Counted from the first letter of the stretch, positions 16,587 to 26,202 are shown. The stretch: 64,000 nucleotides of DNA from Bacillus sp. FJAT-14578 (GCF_000504165.1 NZ_AYSE01000014.1:1-64000), one strand, 5' to 3'. Notes: generated by a model from the letters alone, not told the origin. Program-made: numbers and translations.

Positions 16587-16884
16587 CAGATTGTATACAC
16601 GCAGGAAGCTTTAGTAGGCTTTCTGCTTCGGATAATCAAGAAATTTTCGATTTTTAAACCCGCCTTTAGCTTTAAACCAAACAAATTAATTATTTATATA
16701 CTAAAAAACAGAGTCAAAAGCTCTGTTTTAACAATCATTTTAACTATTCCTTGTTGTTCTTCCTCATTCAAAATTAACGACTATTGTGTCCGTTTCAAGG
16801 ATATTAGCATCCTTTTCTATGAATTGATCTGTAAAAAAGGAACAAAAAAAGGAACCGCAAACGCGAATCCTTTTTTGCTCCTTA
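16587..16884. other. Intergenic with two terminators
   Basis: AAACAGAG/CTCTGTTTT stem at 16705-16731 suits the plus-strand rsbR-like gene; AAAAAAGGA...TCCTTTTTT at 16844-16876 suits the minus-strand hydrolase gene. Confidence 0.6.
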
Positions 16885-17484
16885 TCATTTCGCAAATACA
16901 TGATTACCAATAACGGTTGTTACCGGACGGGATTTAATCCATTGGCTTTGGGCAGTTTTTGGATTATAGAAAAATAAAGAACCACTTCCCAATCCCTTCA
17001 AGGCAATCGCTTCATTTACTGCACGTTTAGACTCTGCAGTTGCAGGTTGGTTAATTGCACCGTTTTGAACTGGTGTGAAAGCATAGTGTCCGTTTGAAAT
17101 TTGATAAATAACACTTTTTACTGTATCTGGGAATTCGTTGGATTCTACACGATTTAACACGACCGTAGCTACTGCTACTTTCCCCGCATAAGACTCTCCC
17201 TTCGCTTCAGCATTAACTAAGCGCGCAAGCAAATCTTTTTCATATGTCGTTAACGGAGAAGTCGGAATCGTTACATTTTCACCAATATATAGCATGTCAC
17301 TTTTTTTATTATTCACTTTTTTTATTTCGGTAACAGGAACACCATACTTATTGGCGAAACCCCAAATGGATTCTCCCTGTTGAACTTTCTCGACAGTAGA
17401 TGCTTCTGCAGTACCTTGAGCAGCCATAAATGTAAAAGCAGCGGCAGCTGTTGTTAACCATTTTTTCATATTATGTAATTTCAT
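16885..17484 (-). CDS. LysM plus SleB/CwlJ-type cell wall hydrolase (YkvT-like)
   Basis: 199 aa, exported: Sec signal peptide about residues 1-28 (ends AAQGTAEAS), one LysM peptidoglycan-binding domain (about 31-74), and a hydrolase_2 (SleB-type) domain (about 85-197) with catalytic-Glu candidate E93 in RLVNAEAKGESYAGK. The family are lytic transglycosylase-like peptidoglycan hydrolases active in spore germination or cell-wall turnover; LysM rather than the SleB binding domain suggests a YkvT-like role. Start at 17484 follows TGGAGGTACGACAT; the frame extends upstream without ribosome site. Confidence 0.87.
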   Translation of the reverse strand: MKLHNMKKWLTTAAAAFTFMAAQGTAEASTVEKVQQGESIWGFANKYGVPVTEIKKVNNKKSDMLYIGENVTIPTSPLTTYEKDLLARLVNAEAKGESYAGKVAVATVVLNRVESNEFPDTVKSVIYQISNGHYAFTPVQNGAINQPATAESKRAVNEAIALKGLGSGSLFFYNPKTAQSQWIKSRPVTTVIGNHVFAK

Positions 17485-18093
17485 ATGTCGTACCTCCAAA
17501 AATATTATCTGAAAATACGATAACATATGAATCTATTAAAATCAGTAACAAAGAATGTAACAATATTTTAGGGACGTTAAATATATTACAGGTATATTAC
17601 AAATAAAAAATATTATCAAGAGATAATGCTTTTTCATATAAGAAGACTTCCCTTATCTAACAAGGAATTTCACCAATTTTTTAATTTAAATGGCAGGTTA
17701 CTTTATTGAAAAAGAAAAATGAAAAATGGATGAAATTACCGCGCAAAAATACTCAGTGAGTTCATCCGAAGTTTTTGTATATTATCTATTACCCTCCTGT
17801 TTGACTTTTAAACCATTTGTTTCTTTAGAGTAGTTAAAAAGATATTTCAATTTCAATTTCAATTAAGTATCGGTTAATCAAGGTTCTTTTTAATAAAACC
17901 AAATAATTTAATTAATATGTACGTAATTTATCGTCTTAAATAATAAAATTGGACGATTTGACCAAAGCGTTGGATGTTCGCTAATTCAATGGAAAACATT
18001 TCTTTTTTCTGGAGGAATAGCTGGAAATGGCGGAGGCAGGTATAATAAGAGTGTACCGAATATAATCGGGCATTGAAGGGAGGGTGACTTTCC
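17485..18093. other. Long AT-rich intergenic region
   Basis: No gene seen. Contains a short tandem TTTCAA x3 at about 17846-17863 and a TATAAT at 18036-18041 without a good -35 box upstream of the next small gene. Confidence 0.4.
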
Positions 18094-18225
18094 ATGAAAA
18101 ACCGTGAGAAAAGGCGAAAAAAGAAGCTTAAATCGTTAAAAGACTTCTTAAAAAACAAGCTAAAAAACTGGAAGCCTAAGCCTGGTAAAGCACCTGTGTC
18201 CAACCACCATAAACTGACGGCTTAG
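18094..18225 (+). CDS. 43-aa very basic small protein
   Basis: MKNREKRRKKKLKSLKDFL start, then KNKLKNWKPKPGKAPV and a HHK-containing tail; 17 Lys/Arg in 43 residues. Strong ribosome site GGGAGGGTGACTTTCC before ATG and a terminator just downstream support it. Could be a nucleic-acid- or spore-core-associated peptide; no family recognised. Confidence 0.6.
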   Translation: MKNREKRRKKKLKSLKDFLKNKLKNWKPKPGKAPVSNHHKLTA

Positions 18226-18254
18226 AAAAGAATATTCTATACGAAATAAGATGG

Positions 18255-18310
18255 ATTCCCTGCAAGCAGAAGCAAAATCTTCTTACACTCTGCCTGCAGG
18301 GAACTTTTTT
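18255..18310 (+). terminator. Terminator of the basic small gene
   Basis: TTCCCTGCAAGCAGA / TCTGCCTGCAGGGAA stem followed by CTTTTTTC. Confidence 0.75.
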
Positions 18311-18375
18311 CACTTAACACGTTTTACCATATAAGAAGGAGCCGCGTTGTGCTACAGCACGGTTGAAATGATGTT

Positions 18376-19149
18376 TCACTTTTCTTTTCTAGCAGCCAAA
18401 AGCATGGTTTCCCCTTGAAAAGATTGAACTTGGTTCCCTTCTATATGAATGGAGAAAAATTCGATCACATGTTGAGGAGCGGATTTCATATATGTGTGTA
18501 ATTCCAATTTATCAATTTCCGCAAGCCCCATCATCTCGCACCATCCATCAAATAAAAATTTCTTTTTAAAAACGATGAAGCTTTCAATGCGAAACCCATT
18601 TTTCTCTAACAACGAAATCCATTCTGTTTTTTTGTGCGCCCGATAATGACTCGGATCTCTTTTTTTCTCGATATCATTATAAAATCGATCATATTCCTCC
18701 AATTCGGCCGCTACATTATCCACCAACAGAAACAAACCGCCTTTTTGCAACACCCGCCCTGTTTCCCTTACAAAATTCTCTACCTTCGGAAAATGGTGAG
18801 GGGCAATTCGGCATGTGACCGTATCGAAAGTTTGATCCGAAAATGGCAATGCTTGAGCATCTCCTTGTACAAAAGAGACATTTTCATGGCCATTTTTTCT
18901 GATAAAACCTTTTGCTTTTTCCAACATCTCAGGCAACAAATCAAACGCGACCACTTTCTCGAATAAAGGGGCCAGCTTGTTGGCAACATGTCCCCCGCCA
19001 GTCGCAATGTCCAGCAAGTATCTATTCTCATTTTCTTGGACCATCTCTAAAAGGATATCTAAGTCTTTTCCTTTGGCATGCCCTTTGCTTGTCACATATT
19101 TCTCGGCGTTCTTTCCGAACTGACTTGCGACAATCTCTTTATTGTCCAT
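18376..19149 (-). CDS. Class I SAM-dependent methyltransferase (UbiE/YcgJ-like)
   Basis: 257-aa cytosolic small-molecule methyltransferase. SAM-binding motif I LLDIATGGGHVANKLA (about 40-55), VVAFDLLPEMLEKAK with the acidic ribose ligand, motif II FVQGDAQALPFSDQTFDTV, then RIAPHHFPKVENFVRE and LQKGGLFLLVDN. This is the Methyltransf_11/UbiE layout; the substrate cannot be told. Single gene, no pathway neighbours. Confidence 0.85.
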   Translation of the reverse strand: MDNKEIVASQFGKNAEKYVTSKGHAKGKDLDILLEMVQENENRYLLDIATGGGHVANKLAPLFEKVVAFDLLPEMLEKAKGFIRKNGHENVSFVQGDAQALPFSDQTFDTVTCRIAPHHFPKVENFVRETGRVLQKGGLFLLVDNVAAELEEYDRFYNDIEKKRDPSHYRAHKKTEWISLLEKNGFRIESFIVFKKKFLFDGWCEMMGLAEIDKLELHTYMKSAPQHVIEFFSIHIEGNQVQSFQGETMLLAARKEK

Positions 19150-19265
19150 CTTATTCCCCCATTTTCTCTTTTATAAAGTCACATATTTACGTCCTGTTAA
19201 ATGTTTTCTATATAGCGTATTCGAGCAAGAATGCGAGAATGAATAGAAGCTTTTAGGACAATCAC

Positions 19266-19299
19266 AAAAAGCCAAGCGCTTTATTAACGCTTAGCTTTT
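19266..19299. terminator. Terminator of the dehydrogenase gene
   Basis: AAAAGCCAAGCG / CGCTTAGCTTTT stem, T-rich on the minus-strand side. Confidence 0.65.
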
Positions 19300-19342
19300 C
19301 TCATTATCATCGAGGAATTTTTCCACAGACATCATGGATCCA

Positions 19343-20119
19343 TTATTGAGCCGTATAACCGCCATCCATGACAACGGCTTGCCCTGTTACACCTTTTGCT
19401 TTATTGCTTGCCAAGAAGATGGCATAATCAGCGATTTCACTTACATCTAATAATCTTTTTTGCGGAACTAATGGATAGATAACTTCTTCAAGTACACTTT
19501 CTAATGCGACATTTCTTGTTTTCGCTAAATCTTCCAATTGACCGCGCACTAAAGGTGTATCCACATATCCCGGGCATAAAGCATTCACTGTAATCCCGTG
19601 CGCAGCTCCTTCTAACGCCGCTACTTTCGTTAATCCGATTACCCCATGCTTTGCACTGTTATAGGCCGCCTTCCCGGCAAAACCGATTAAGCCGTTAATG
19701 GACGCCACATTAATGATACGGCCGTAGCCTTGTTTTTTCATAATGGGAAATGCATGTTTGATCGCCATAAAAGGAGCCGTCAGCATAATTTTGATCATCA
19801 GTTCAAATTTTTCTGTCGGGAATTCTTCAATTGGAGAAACGTGCTGTAACCCAGCATTATTGATGACAACATGCAGTCCACCGAAATGTTCATTGGCTGT
19901 TTCGATTAATTGTTTAATGTCCTCTTCTTTTGTCACATCGGCTTTTACGCCCAATGCCTCATAGCCTAGCTTTTTAAGCTCTTCCGCTGCCGTTTCTACA
20001 CCTTCTTGATTAATATCAGATAGCACGATTTTGGCACCGCTTTCAGCAAAATGCTTCCCAATCTCGAATCCTATTCCTCTTGCAGAACCTGTAATAACGA
20101 CCACTTTCCCTTGTACCAT
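19343..20119 (-). CDS. 3-hydroxybutyrate dehydrogenase (SDR family)
   Basis: 258-aa NAD-dependent short-chain dehydrogenase, D-3-hydroxybutyrate to acetoacetate. TGSARGIGFEIG (cofactor glycine motif, residues 10-21), NNAG at 87-90, catalytic S140, Y153 and K157 in NVAS...YNSAKHG, and NALCPGYVDTPLVRGQ followed by LVPQKRLLDVSEIA, the substrate-loop segment typical of PhaB-unrelated 3-HB dehydrogenases (YxjF-like). Ribosome site AAAGGGAGGCAGTATAA. Stands alone; ketone-body or PHB use is inferred. Confidence 0.85.
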   Translation of the reverse strand: MVQGKVVVITGSARGIGFEIGKHFAESGAKIVLSDINQEGVETAAEELKKLGYEALGVKADVTKEEDIKQLIETANEHFGGLHVVINNAGLQHVSPIEEFPTEKFELMIKIMLTAPFMAIKHAFPIMKKQGYGRIINVASINGLIGFAGKAAYNSAKHGVIGLTKVAALEGAAHGITVNALCPGYVDTPLVRGQLEDLAKTRNVALESVLEEVIYPLVPQKRLLDVSEIADYAIFLASNKAKGVTGQAVVMDGGYTAQ

Positions 20120-20482
20120 TTATACTGCCTCCCTTTAAATTGATCCGATAGCTGCTCTATGTAATATTTACCTATTATATAATTAATCTACTTTATTTAC
20201 GTCTATAGGTACAATGAATAAAATTCATAAGAAGTATAGATAAAATCTATAGCTAGGATTGATGATATGAAGATTTGATAATTAAGTTATTTTATTGAAG
20301 CAGCCAAGCAAAAAAAGCAGTCAATTTCACGAAATTGTAAAGCCAGCCTTTTATCCTTTTCAGTCGTCTGTATCTCCTTCAAACTTCTTCTATGGCTAAA
20401 TATGTTATGATATAACTGAAATTTCAGAATTTAAATCGTGTAATTTCAATAGCTTAAAGTGAAGAAAGGAATTGAGAATAAG
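20120..20482. other. Divergent intergenic region
   Basis: AT-rich; no gene, terminator or clear regulatory box seen. Confidence 0.4.
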
Positions 20483-21454
20483 ATGCAGCGATTTAACGAA
20501 CTTCTTTCAAAAAGACTGCCCCTGCTTATTGTGTTAACCGCAGTCGGCACATACCTTTCACCGATTTATTGGAAAGTATCTTCGTGGCTTCCCAGCTTTC
20601 TTTTAGGTGTAGTGATTTTTTTTACAGGTCTATCGATGAATATCGAAGCAATTAAAGAGATTCGAACGAAAAAACGGGAACTCATTTTAGCCACCATCCT
20701 AAAGTGGACACTAACTGTTTTCATCTCTGTTGGACTGGCATATATGTTTTTCTCATCTAAACCCGATATTGCAGCCGGTCTCATTCTATCAGGAACTGTG
20801 CCCAGCGCGACAGCTGCAACGGTTTATACGTTTTTGGCGGGCGGGAACACATCACTTGTCATTGCCTCCTCATTACTCGATGTAGTCATTAGCCCTATTG
20901 TTACGCCTTTTTCCATGATGGGAATTTCCAGTGAACAAGTAACGATTTCGTTCCTGAGTTTACTGCAATCATTTTTGCTTATTGTCATTTTTCCTTTATC
21001 AATCGGCCTATTTTTTCGGCGAATGGCGCCTCAGTCTGCCGCTTATTCAAAATCCATTACGAAACTCGGCTCCTCCATTTCCTTGCTGCTAATTGTCCAT
21101 ACCATTACAGGGAGTGGGAAAGAAGCCATTTCCTCTGAAATTATGTTACTCCCTTTAATTGCAATTGCGACGTTCATTCAAGTTACCCTGCCGATGGGGA
21201 CTGCTTATTACATAGCTAAAAAATTCAAGGTAAAAGAAGAAGATGCCCGTGCTACTTTATTTCAAGTCGGATTATGCAATACAGCACTTGCCGCCATATT
21301 AGCTTTCAAGTTTATTGGCGAGCTTGGCGTCATTGCACCAATCCTAAATATGATTTTTAATTTATCTCTCGGTGCACTTATTGCAAACCGTTTTGCTAAA
21401 ATGGACATTCATTCATCAAATACAGTATCTTCCCAAAAAATTGGACAAATGTAA
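20483..21454 (+). CDS. Bile acid:sodium symporter (BASS) family transporter
   Basis: About 323 aa, ten predicted membrane helices. Family signatures: GVVIFFTGLSMN, SGTVPSATAATVYTFLAGGN (the discontinuous helix/ion-binding region), LGSSISLLLIVHT and FQVGLCNTALAAILAFKF. Related to B. subtilis YocS and E. coli PanS; bacterial members move small organic anions such as pantoate or keto acids with sodium. ATG at 20483 is my start, 12 bases after AAGGA; a GTG at 20459 is also possible. Ends at a hairpin shared with the next convergent gene. Confidence 0.82.
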   Translation: MQRFNELLSKRLPLLIVLTAVGTYLSPIYWKVSSWLPSFLLGVVIFFTGLSMNIEAIKEIRTKKRELILATILKWTLTVFISVGLAYMFFSSKPDIAAGLILSGTVPSATAATVYTFLAGGNTSLVIASSLLDVVISPIVTPFSMMGISSEQVTISFLSLLQSFLLIVIFPLSIGLFFRRMAPQSAAYSKSITKLGSSISLLLIVHTITGSGKEAISSEIMLLPLIAIATFIQVTLPMGTAYYIAKKFKVKEEDARATLFQVGLCNTALAAILAFKFIGELGVIAPILNMIFNLSLGALIANRFAKMDIHSSNTVSSQKIGQM

Positions 21455-21455
21455 T

Positions 21456-21500
21456 GAGGTGACTCAAAAGGAGGAGTTTTTCCCTTTTCGAGTCACCTCT
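21456..21500. terminator. Bidirectional terminator
   Basis: GAGGTGACTCAAAAG / CTTTTCGAGTCACCTC with a GGAGTTTTTCCC loop, between convergent genes. Confidence 0.7.
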
Positions 21501-21517
21501 ATCTTCCTCTTTTCTAC

Positions 21518-22660
21518 TTACTGTTTGACCATCTCAATTGAGGAAACCTCTTTTATCGAAGCAATGCCAGAAAGAGTCAACGATAATTTGAATTCCTGCA
21601 ATAAGTTTTCAAGTACTCTTTTCACTCCGCTTTCTCCATCTACAGCCAAACCGTAAATGTATGGCCGCCCCACTAACACGGCAGCTGCTCCAAGGGCTAA
21701 TGCCTTTAACACGTCAATGCCCCGGCGAATACCGCTATCAAACAAAACAGGAATTTTCCCCTCGACAGCTTCAACTACTTCTGGTAACGCATCAAGTGCC
21801 CCTATGCATCCGTCCAACTGCCTGCCTCCATGATTGGAAACGATAATCGCATCCGCTCCATATTTCAACGCAAGCTTTGCATCTTCGGGATGAAGAATCC
21901 CTTTAATCACGAGCGGTAAAGATGTGTGTTGTTTAATCGATTTCACATCCTCCCAGTTTAATGCAGGATGATTGATATTTTGTTCTATATAATCGATGAT
22001 TGTTTCTTCTTCCCTGTCTGGCAACGATTCTAAAAAAGCGGGGTCTTGCACATAATTTGCACTCGCAAACCCTCGTTTTAACGGTGAATAGCCATTTCGC
22101 AAGTCAGTCTCTCTCCAACCAAGCGTAACGGTATCAACCGTCAGGACAATTGCCTCGTAACCCGCTTTCTCTGCACGGCGAATCATACTATAGGAAACTT
22201 TCTCGTTTGTCGACCAATATAATTGAAACCATTTCGGCGAAGTACCAAGCACGGATGCAATCTCTTCCAAAGGATAACTTGATACCGTACTGGCGATCAT
22301 AGGGAGCTGCAGGCTGGCCGTAGCTTTTGCAGAAGCAAGTTCCCCTTCGTCATGTGCAATTTTTTGAACCCCGACAGGAGCTACAAAAACAGGCGCCGAG
22401 TATGTACGGCCCATAATCTCCACATTTGTATCCACTGCAGATACATCCCGTAGCACTCTCGGTTTGATTTGCCACCGTTTGAACGCCTTTTCATTTGCTT
22501 TCATGCTTTCTTCGCCCCCGGCACCCGATTGAATATAGCCAAAGGCACCTGGATCCATACATTCCTTTGCATATCTTTCCCATTCTTCAGGGGATAAAGG
22601 ATACTGGCCGTCAGTTCCATACTTTGCTGTAAATGTATCTTGACTTGTCAATATATTCAC
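21518..22660 (-). CDS. FMN-dependent alpha-hydroxy-acid oxidase (lactate oxidase/monooxygenase type)
   Basis: 380-aa TIM-barrel flavoenzyme oxidising L-2-hydroxy acids such as lactate. Active-site signature SNHGGRQLDG with catalytic H277 and R280; FMN/substrate residues in PVFVAPVGVQK, YWSTNE and VDTVTLGWRETDLRNG; phosphate-binding loop DSGIRRGIDVLKALALGAAAVLVGRP is split in the C-terminal half. The length and the extended N-terminus (YPLSPEEWERYAKE) resemble lactate 2-monooxygenase/oxidase rather than glycolate oxidase; substrate is inferred. AGGTGAAAAAGTG ribosome site. Single gene. Confidence 0.83.
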   Translation of the reverse strand: MNILTSQDTFTAKYGTDGQYPLSPEEWERYAKECMDPGAFGYIQSGAGGEESMKANEKAFKRWQIKPRVLRDVSAVDTNVEIMGRTYSAPVFVAPVGVQKIAHDEGELASAKATASLQLPMIASTVSSYPLEEIASVLGTSPKWFQLYWSTNEKVSYSMIRRAEKAGYEAIVLTVDTVTLGWRETDLRNGYSPLKRGFASANYVQDPAFLESLPDREEETIIDYIEQNINHPALNWEDVKSIKQHTSLPLVIKGILHPEDAKLALKYGADAIIVSNHGGRQLDGCIGALDALPEVVEAVEGKIPVLFDSGIRRGIDVLKALALGAAAVLVGRPYIYGLAVDGESGVKRVLENLLQEFKLSLTLSGIASIKEVSSIEMVKQ

Positions 22661-22700
22661 ACTTTTTCACCTCTTTAAATATTTCGTATGATCTAATTCT

Positions 22701-24005
22701 TCAGCCTATATCATGTTGAAAAACAACATCGCTTTCCTGAGCAGCGGGCAATAAGATGGAAAACTTTGTCCCTCTTCCTTTTTTGCTGTAAACTTGCACC
22801 TTTCCATTCATCGTTTCAATGATTCGATAACTGACCATAAGCCCTAACCCTGTTCCTTTATCTTTAGTTGAATAAAATGGGTTCCCGAGTCTTTCCAGCT
22901 CTTCTCTTCCCATTCCCACTCCAGTATCCGTGATATCCACGATGACGCAATTGTCTCTTTTATAACTATGTATTTGAAGAGTGCCGCCCCCCGGCATTGC
23001 TTCTACTCCATTTTTCAGTATATTGAGCAAGGCCTGCCCTAGTTTTTTTGAATCTCCCTTGACCAGTAAAGCGTCTTGTATATCATGGTTAATTTTTACA
23101 TTTTCCATGATAGCAAAGCCCTCAATGATATTACTAATCTGCTTTACAAGCTCTCCCATTTCAATTGTTTCGTTTTTTTCGATTTGAGGCCTGGCATATG
23201 ACAGATAATCTTCAATGATAGACTCTGCTCTATCTAACTCGTTAATGACCAATTTCATATAATCTTGATTTTTCTTCTCCGCTTCTTGATTATTTAAAAG
23301 CTGAATAAATCCGCGAATCACCGTCATCGGATTCCTGATTTCATGGGCGATGGATGCGGCAAGTTCACCTAATACATACATTTTTTCAGCCTGTTCCATC
23401 TCTTTTCGAAGCATGAGATTTTCATGCATCATTTCAATTATGTATATAGCTATCCACATGGCCACAACATGCAATAAACAGTACATCGTAAAAAAGGTTA
23501 TGGTATCTTTATCAAACATGACTCCTAAATCTGACATTCTAACATAACTAATGACTGTCACTAAAAAGGCAGCAAAAAATGACAGGTTTAATCCAATTAA
23601 AAACTTTTTCCCAGTGGTACCTCTTTTATAGCTGGACATGAAAATACCCGCGATACATACGATAATGGAGTAAGCATATATCGTTGTAAAAAAGCCATCT
23701 CCCCCTAGATAATATCGATATAAAAACAATACGCCAGTTAATATTCCCCCTACTAAGTACCCCCCGTATAACATTCCGAGCAGCAGCGGAATGATTCTTA
23801 AATCATAAACGTATCCAGGGAGCACGGAAAAAGGAAAAGACATACATAATATGATTGTAAAAGCCGCTAAAAAGAAAATCACAAACTTCCTTTTCTTTTT
23901 AATACGAGCAATCCCCCGCTTTTGATTTAAAACAATCAGAAAACTCAACGAAATAGAGCATAAAATTAAAAATATATTTAGGAGCAAACCTTGAATACCG
24001 ACCAA
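22701..24005 (-). CDS. kinB: Sporulation sensor histidine kinase KinB-like
   Basis: 434-aa membrane histidine kinase. Six membrane segments in the first 190 residues with a 5TM-LYT-like core (RIIPLLLGMLYGGYLVGGI, GVLFLYRYYLGGDGFF), then HisKA with phosphoacceptor H221 in SIAHEIRNPMTVIRGF, and HATPase with N box LLNILKNGVEAM, DTGVGMG and GTGLGLMVSYR. Layout and length equal B. subtilis KinB, which feeds the Spo0 phosphorelay. KinB there is paired with kapB; no kapB is seen here. A TTGACT box about 95 bases upstream may be the promoter -35. Confidence 0.85.
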   Translation of the reverse strand: MVGIQGLLLNIFLILCSISLSFLIVLNQKRGIARIKKKRKFVIFFLAAFTIILCMSFPFSVLPGYVYDLRIIPLLLGMLYGGYLVGGILTGVLFLYRYYLGGDGFFTTIYAYSIIVCIAGIFMSSYKRGTTGKKFLIGLNLSFFAAFLVTVISYVRMSDLGVMFDKDTITFFTMYCLLHVVAMWIAIYIIEMMHENLMLRKEMEQAEKMYVLGELAASIAHEIRNPMTVIRGFIQLLNNQEAEKKNQDYMKLVINELDRAESIIEDYLSYARPQIEKNETIEMGELVKQISNIIEGFAIMENVKINHDIQDALLVKGDSKKLGQALLNILKNGVEAMPGGGTLQIHSYKRDNCVIVDITDTGVGMGREELERLGNPFYSTKDKGTGLGLMVSYRIIETMNGKVQVYSKKGRGTKFSILLPAAQESDVVFQHDIG

Positions 24006-24310
24006 TTAACTCCCTCCCCTTTAGTACCTTTCATATTGGCTATCTATATTAAAGTCTAGTGTTGATGTTGGCTCCCTTGAATGGACTGAGCCAAACATAC
24101 TAAAAGTCAACATTATTCTTTAACCTGGATTACATATCAAGAAATACCGTTTCTTTTAAACTTTCAAATAATTATAACATCTTTTTAGTACTATAGGGAG
24201 AAAGGACTTATAAGAAGAAATCCGGCTTATCTCCTAAAATGCATTTTAGGATACAAAAAACTGCCCTTGTTGATTATGCAGTTATTGGATTTGCCACTAA
24301 TATAGCTCTA
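24006..24310. other. kinB upstream region
   Basis: No gene. GTTGACTTTTAG on the minus strand near 24096-24107 offers a sigma-A -35 box for kinB. The region lies downstream of the T-box remnant but about 300 bases from the kinB start. Confidence 0.35.
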
Positions 24311-24400
24311 AATAAAAAAGCTCCCGCCTCTGTAAAGAGACAAGAACCCTCCATTCCCGCGGTATCATTGTTATGGCTTCTCAGACATAATAAGACCGTT
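24311..24400 (-). promoter_or_regulatory. Degenerate T-box antiterminator/terminator remnant
   Basis: On the minus strand AACAATGATACCGCGGGAA resembles the T-box core (GGTGGTACCGCGGG) and is followed by an 11-bp terminator stem (GTTCTTGTCTC / GAGGCGGGAGC with G-U pairs) and TTTTTTATTT, the order found in T-box leaders. The bulge that should read UGGN to pair with the tRNA NCCA end reads UGAU. Upstream sequence is a CoA-transferase fragment instead of stem I, so this is probably a non-functional leftover. Confidence 0.5.
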
Positions 24401-24411
24401 GCTTTCGCGCT

Positions 24412-24715
24412 TTATATTACACTGTTTTGGATGCCTTCTAAATCTAAAAGCTGCTTCCAAGTATCCTTTCTTTTCGTTTTCAATTGTTTTTCAATGATTT
24501 TAGCTAACTGTTCCCTATGCTGAATCCGTGCTGAATTTGTTTTAAAACGCTCAGATTGTGCCAATTTTTTTTTATCAAGGAGAACAGCCAACTTCCAGAA
24601 CTGCTCATCGTCCCCCACTTCTATGGCAAGTTGACCGTCACTTGCGTTAAACACTTGTAAATTCACCATTTTCATTCCATCTACAAACTCCCGCAACCCT
24701 GTTCCCCCCTTCTCT
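24412..24715 (-). pseudogene. Fragment of a class III (CaiB/BaiF) CoA-transferase
   Basis: About 95-100 codons match the middle/C-terminal part of family III CoA-transferases: VNLQVFNASDGQLAIEVGDD, FWKLAVLLDKKKLAQSERF, TNSARIQHREQLAKIIE and LKTKRKDTWKQLLDLEGI. The full family is about 400 aa; the N-terminal three quarters and the last ~50 residues are missing, a stop closes the frame at about 24716, and there is no ribosome site. A deletion scar next to the T-box remnant. Confidence 0.72.
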
Positions 24716-24849
24716 GTCTATAAATCTATTAAAGTTTTAACACTGACTGGTTCATTTTATGCTATTCGTGGTGTTTTTGCTCCGACAGCTTGAGCAGACC
24801 CAAAAGTTCATATTGTCGCTATCCTTTTTTCATTTCTTCACCGCTTTCA

Positions 24850-26202
24850 TCACATGTACTGCGGTACTATTACAGACTCCATCGATTCTTCAAGAATGGT
24901 CAATCCTTCTTCCAGCTGTTCATCGGTTATCGTGAGAGGCATCAAAATACGAAGGACATTCCCGAATACACCGGCACTCAAAAGAAGCAGCCCCCGCTCA
25001 TTTGCTGCTTTGACGATTTTTCCGACAGTTTCTTTATCTGGTATTTTACTGTCTTTATCTTTTACGATTTCCATAGCGCACATCGCTCCAAGCCCCCGAA
25101 TATCCCCAATTTGTTCAAAACGGTTAGCGAGCTGCTCCATTTTTTTCCTTACTCTTTGTCCTATATTCTCCGCCCGTCCATTTAATCCTTCACTTTCAAT
25201 GATGTCTATCACGGCAAGGGCTGCCCGGCATCCAAGCGGGCTCCCTGAGTATGTACCTCCTAATTCTCCTGAATCCGCTGCATCCATGATTTCTTGTCTT
25301 CCTATTACCCCGCTGATCGGTACTCCCGCTCCCATTGATTTAGAAATCGTAATAAGATCAGGCGCGACATCAAAATGATCAATAGCAAAATACTTTCCTG
25401 TTCTTGCAAAACCCGTTTGGATCTCATCGGCGACAAACAGAATTCCGTGTTCTCTACAAACTTCATGTACGCGTTTCACAAAAGCTTTATCCGGTACAAT
25501 AAAACCGCCCTCGCCTTGTACAGGTTCCATTACGACAGCTGCGATTGTTTCCGGGGCAACTTCCGATATCAAAAACTGTTCAAATTGGTCAATGATAAAA
25601 GTGCTGTATTGTTTTTCACTCATGCCTTCGGGACGTCTATATACATAAGGGTAAGGGGCTTTGTACACCTCAGGAGCGAACGGGCCGAATCCATATTTAT
25701 AAGGCTTTACCTTACTTGTCATCGACATGGTCATTAATGTGCGTCCATGGAAACCTCTTGTAAAGGAAATAATTCCTTGGCGCTTTGTATATTTACGGGC
25801 GATTTTCACGGCATTTTCCACTGCCTCAGCCCCGCTGTTGAAGAAGGCCGCTTGTTTCGGAAAATCTCCGGGAGCAAGTCCAGTTAACTTCTCCGCCAGT
25901 TCAATATACGATTCATACATCATGACATTGAAGCATGTGTGAATATAATGGCTCACCTGCTCTTGAAGGGCTCTTACTACCCTTGGATGGGAATGACCGA
26001 CATTAAGGGTTCCGATGGCGCCGGCAAAGTCAATATATATGTTTCCATCCACATCCTCTACACGTGCTCCTTGTGCCTTTTTTACGAAAGCCGAGCAATT
26101 ATTGCTGATTCCTTTTGGAACAACCCTTTTTCTGCGTTCCAACAAATCCTGGGATTTCGGTCCAGGGATAGCTGTATTTACCTCCACATATTTTTTCGTC
26201 AC
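24850..26202 (-). CDS. gabT: 4-aminobutyrate aminotransferase
   Basis: 450-aa fold-type I PLP enzyme converting GABA plus 2-oxoglutarate to succinate semialdehyde plus glutamate. Class-III signature LFVADEIQTGFARTGK with the PLP-pyridine Asp, PLP lysine K288 in TISKSMGAGVP, phosphate-binding NSGAEAVENAVKIAR, and GFHGRTLMTMSMT. Last step of the putrescine route in this island, 155 bases after patA on the same strand with an inverted repeat in between. No succinate-semialdehyde dehydrogenase is in the window unless the neighbouring aldehyde dehydrogenase does both steps. Confidence 0.92.
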   Translation of the reverse strand: MTKKYVEVNTAIPGPKSQDLLERRKRVVPKGISNNCSAFVKKAQGARVEDVDGNIYIDFAGAIGTLNVGHSHPRVVRALQEQVSHYIHTCFNVMMYESYIELAEKLTGLAPGDFPKQAAFFNSGAEAVENAVKIARKYTKRQGIISFTRGFHGRTLMTMSMTSKVKPYKYGFGPFAPEVYKAPYPYVYRRPEGMSEKQYSTFIIDQFEQFLISEVAPETIAAVVMEPVQGEGGFIVPDKAFVKRVHEVCREHGILFVADEIQTGFARTGKYFAIDHFDVAPDLITISKSMGAGVPISGVIGRQEIMDAADSGELGGTYSGSPLGCRAALAVIDIIESEGLNGRAENIGQRVRKKMEQLANRFEQIGDIRGLGAMCAMEIVKDKDSKIPDKETVGKIVKAANERGLLLLSAGVFGNVLRILMPLTITDEQLEEGLTILEESMESVIVPQYM

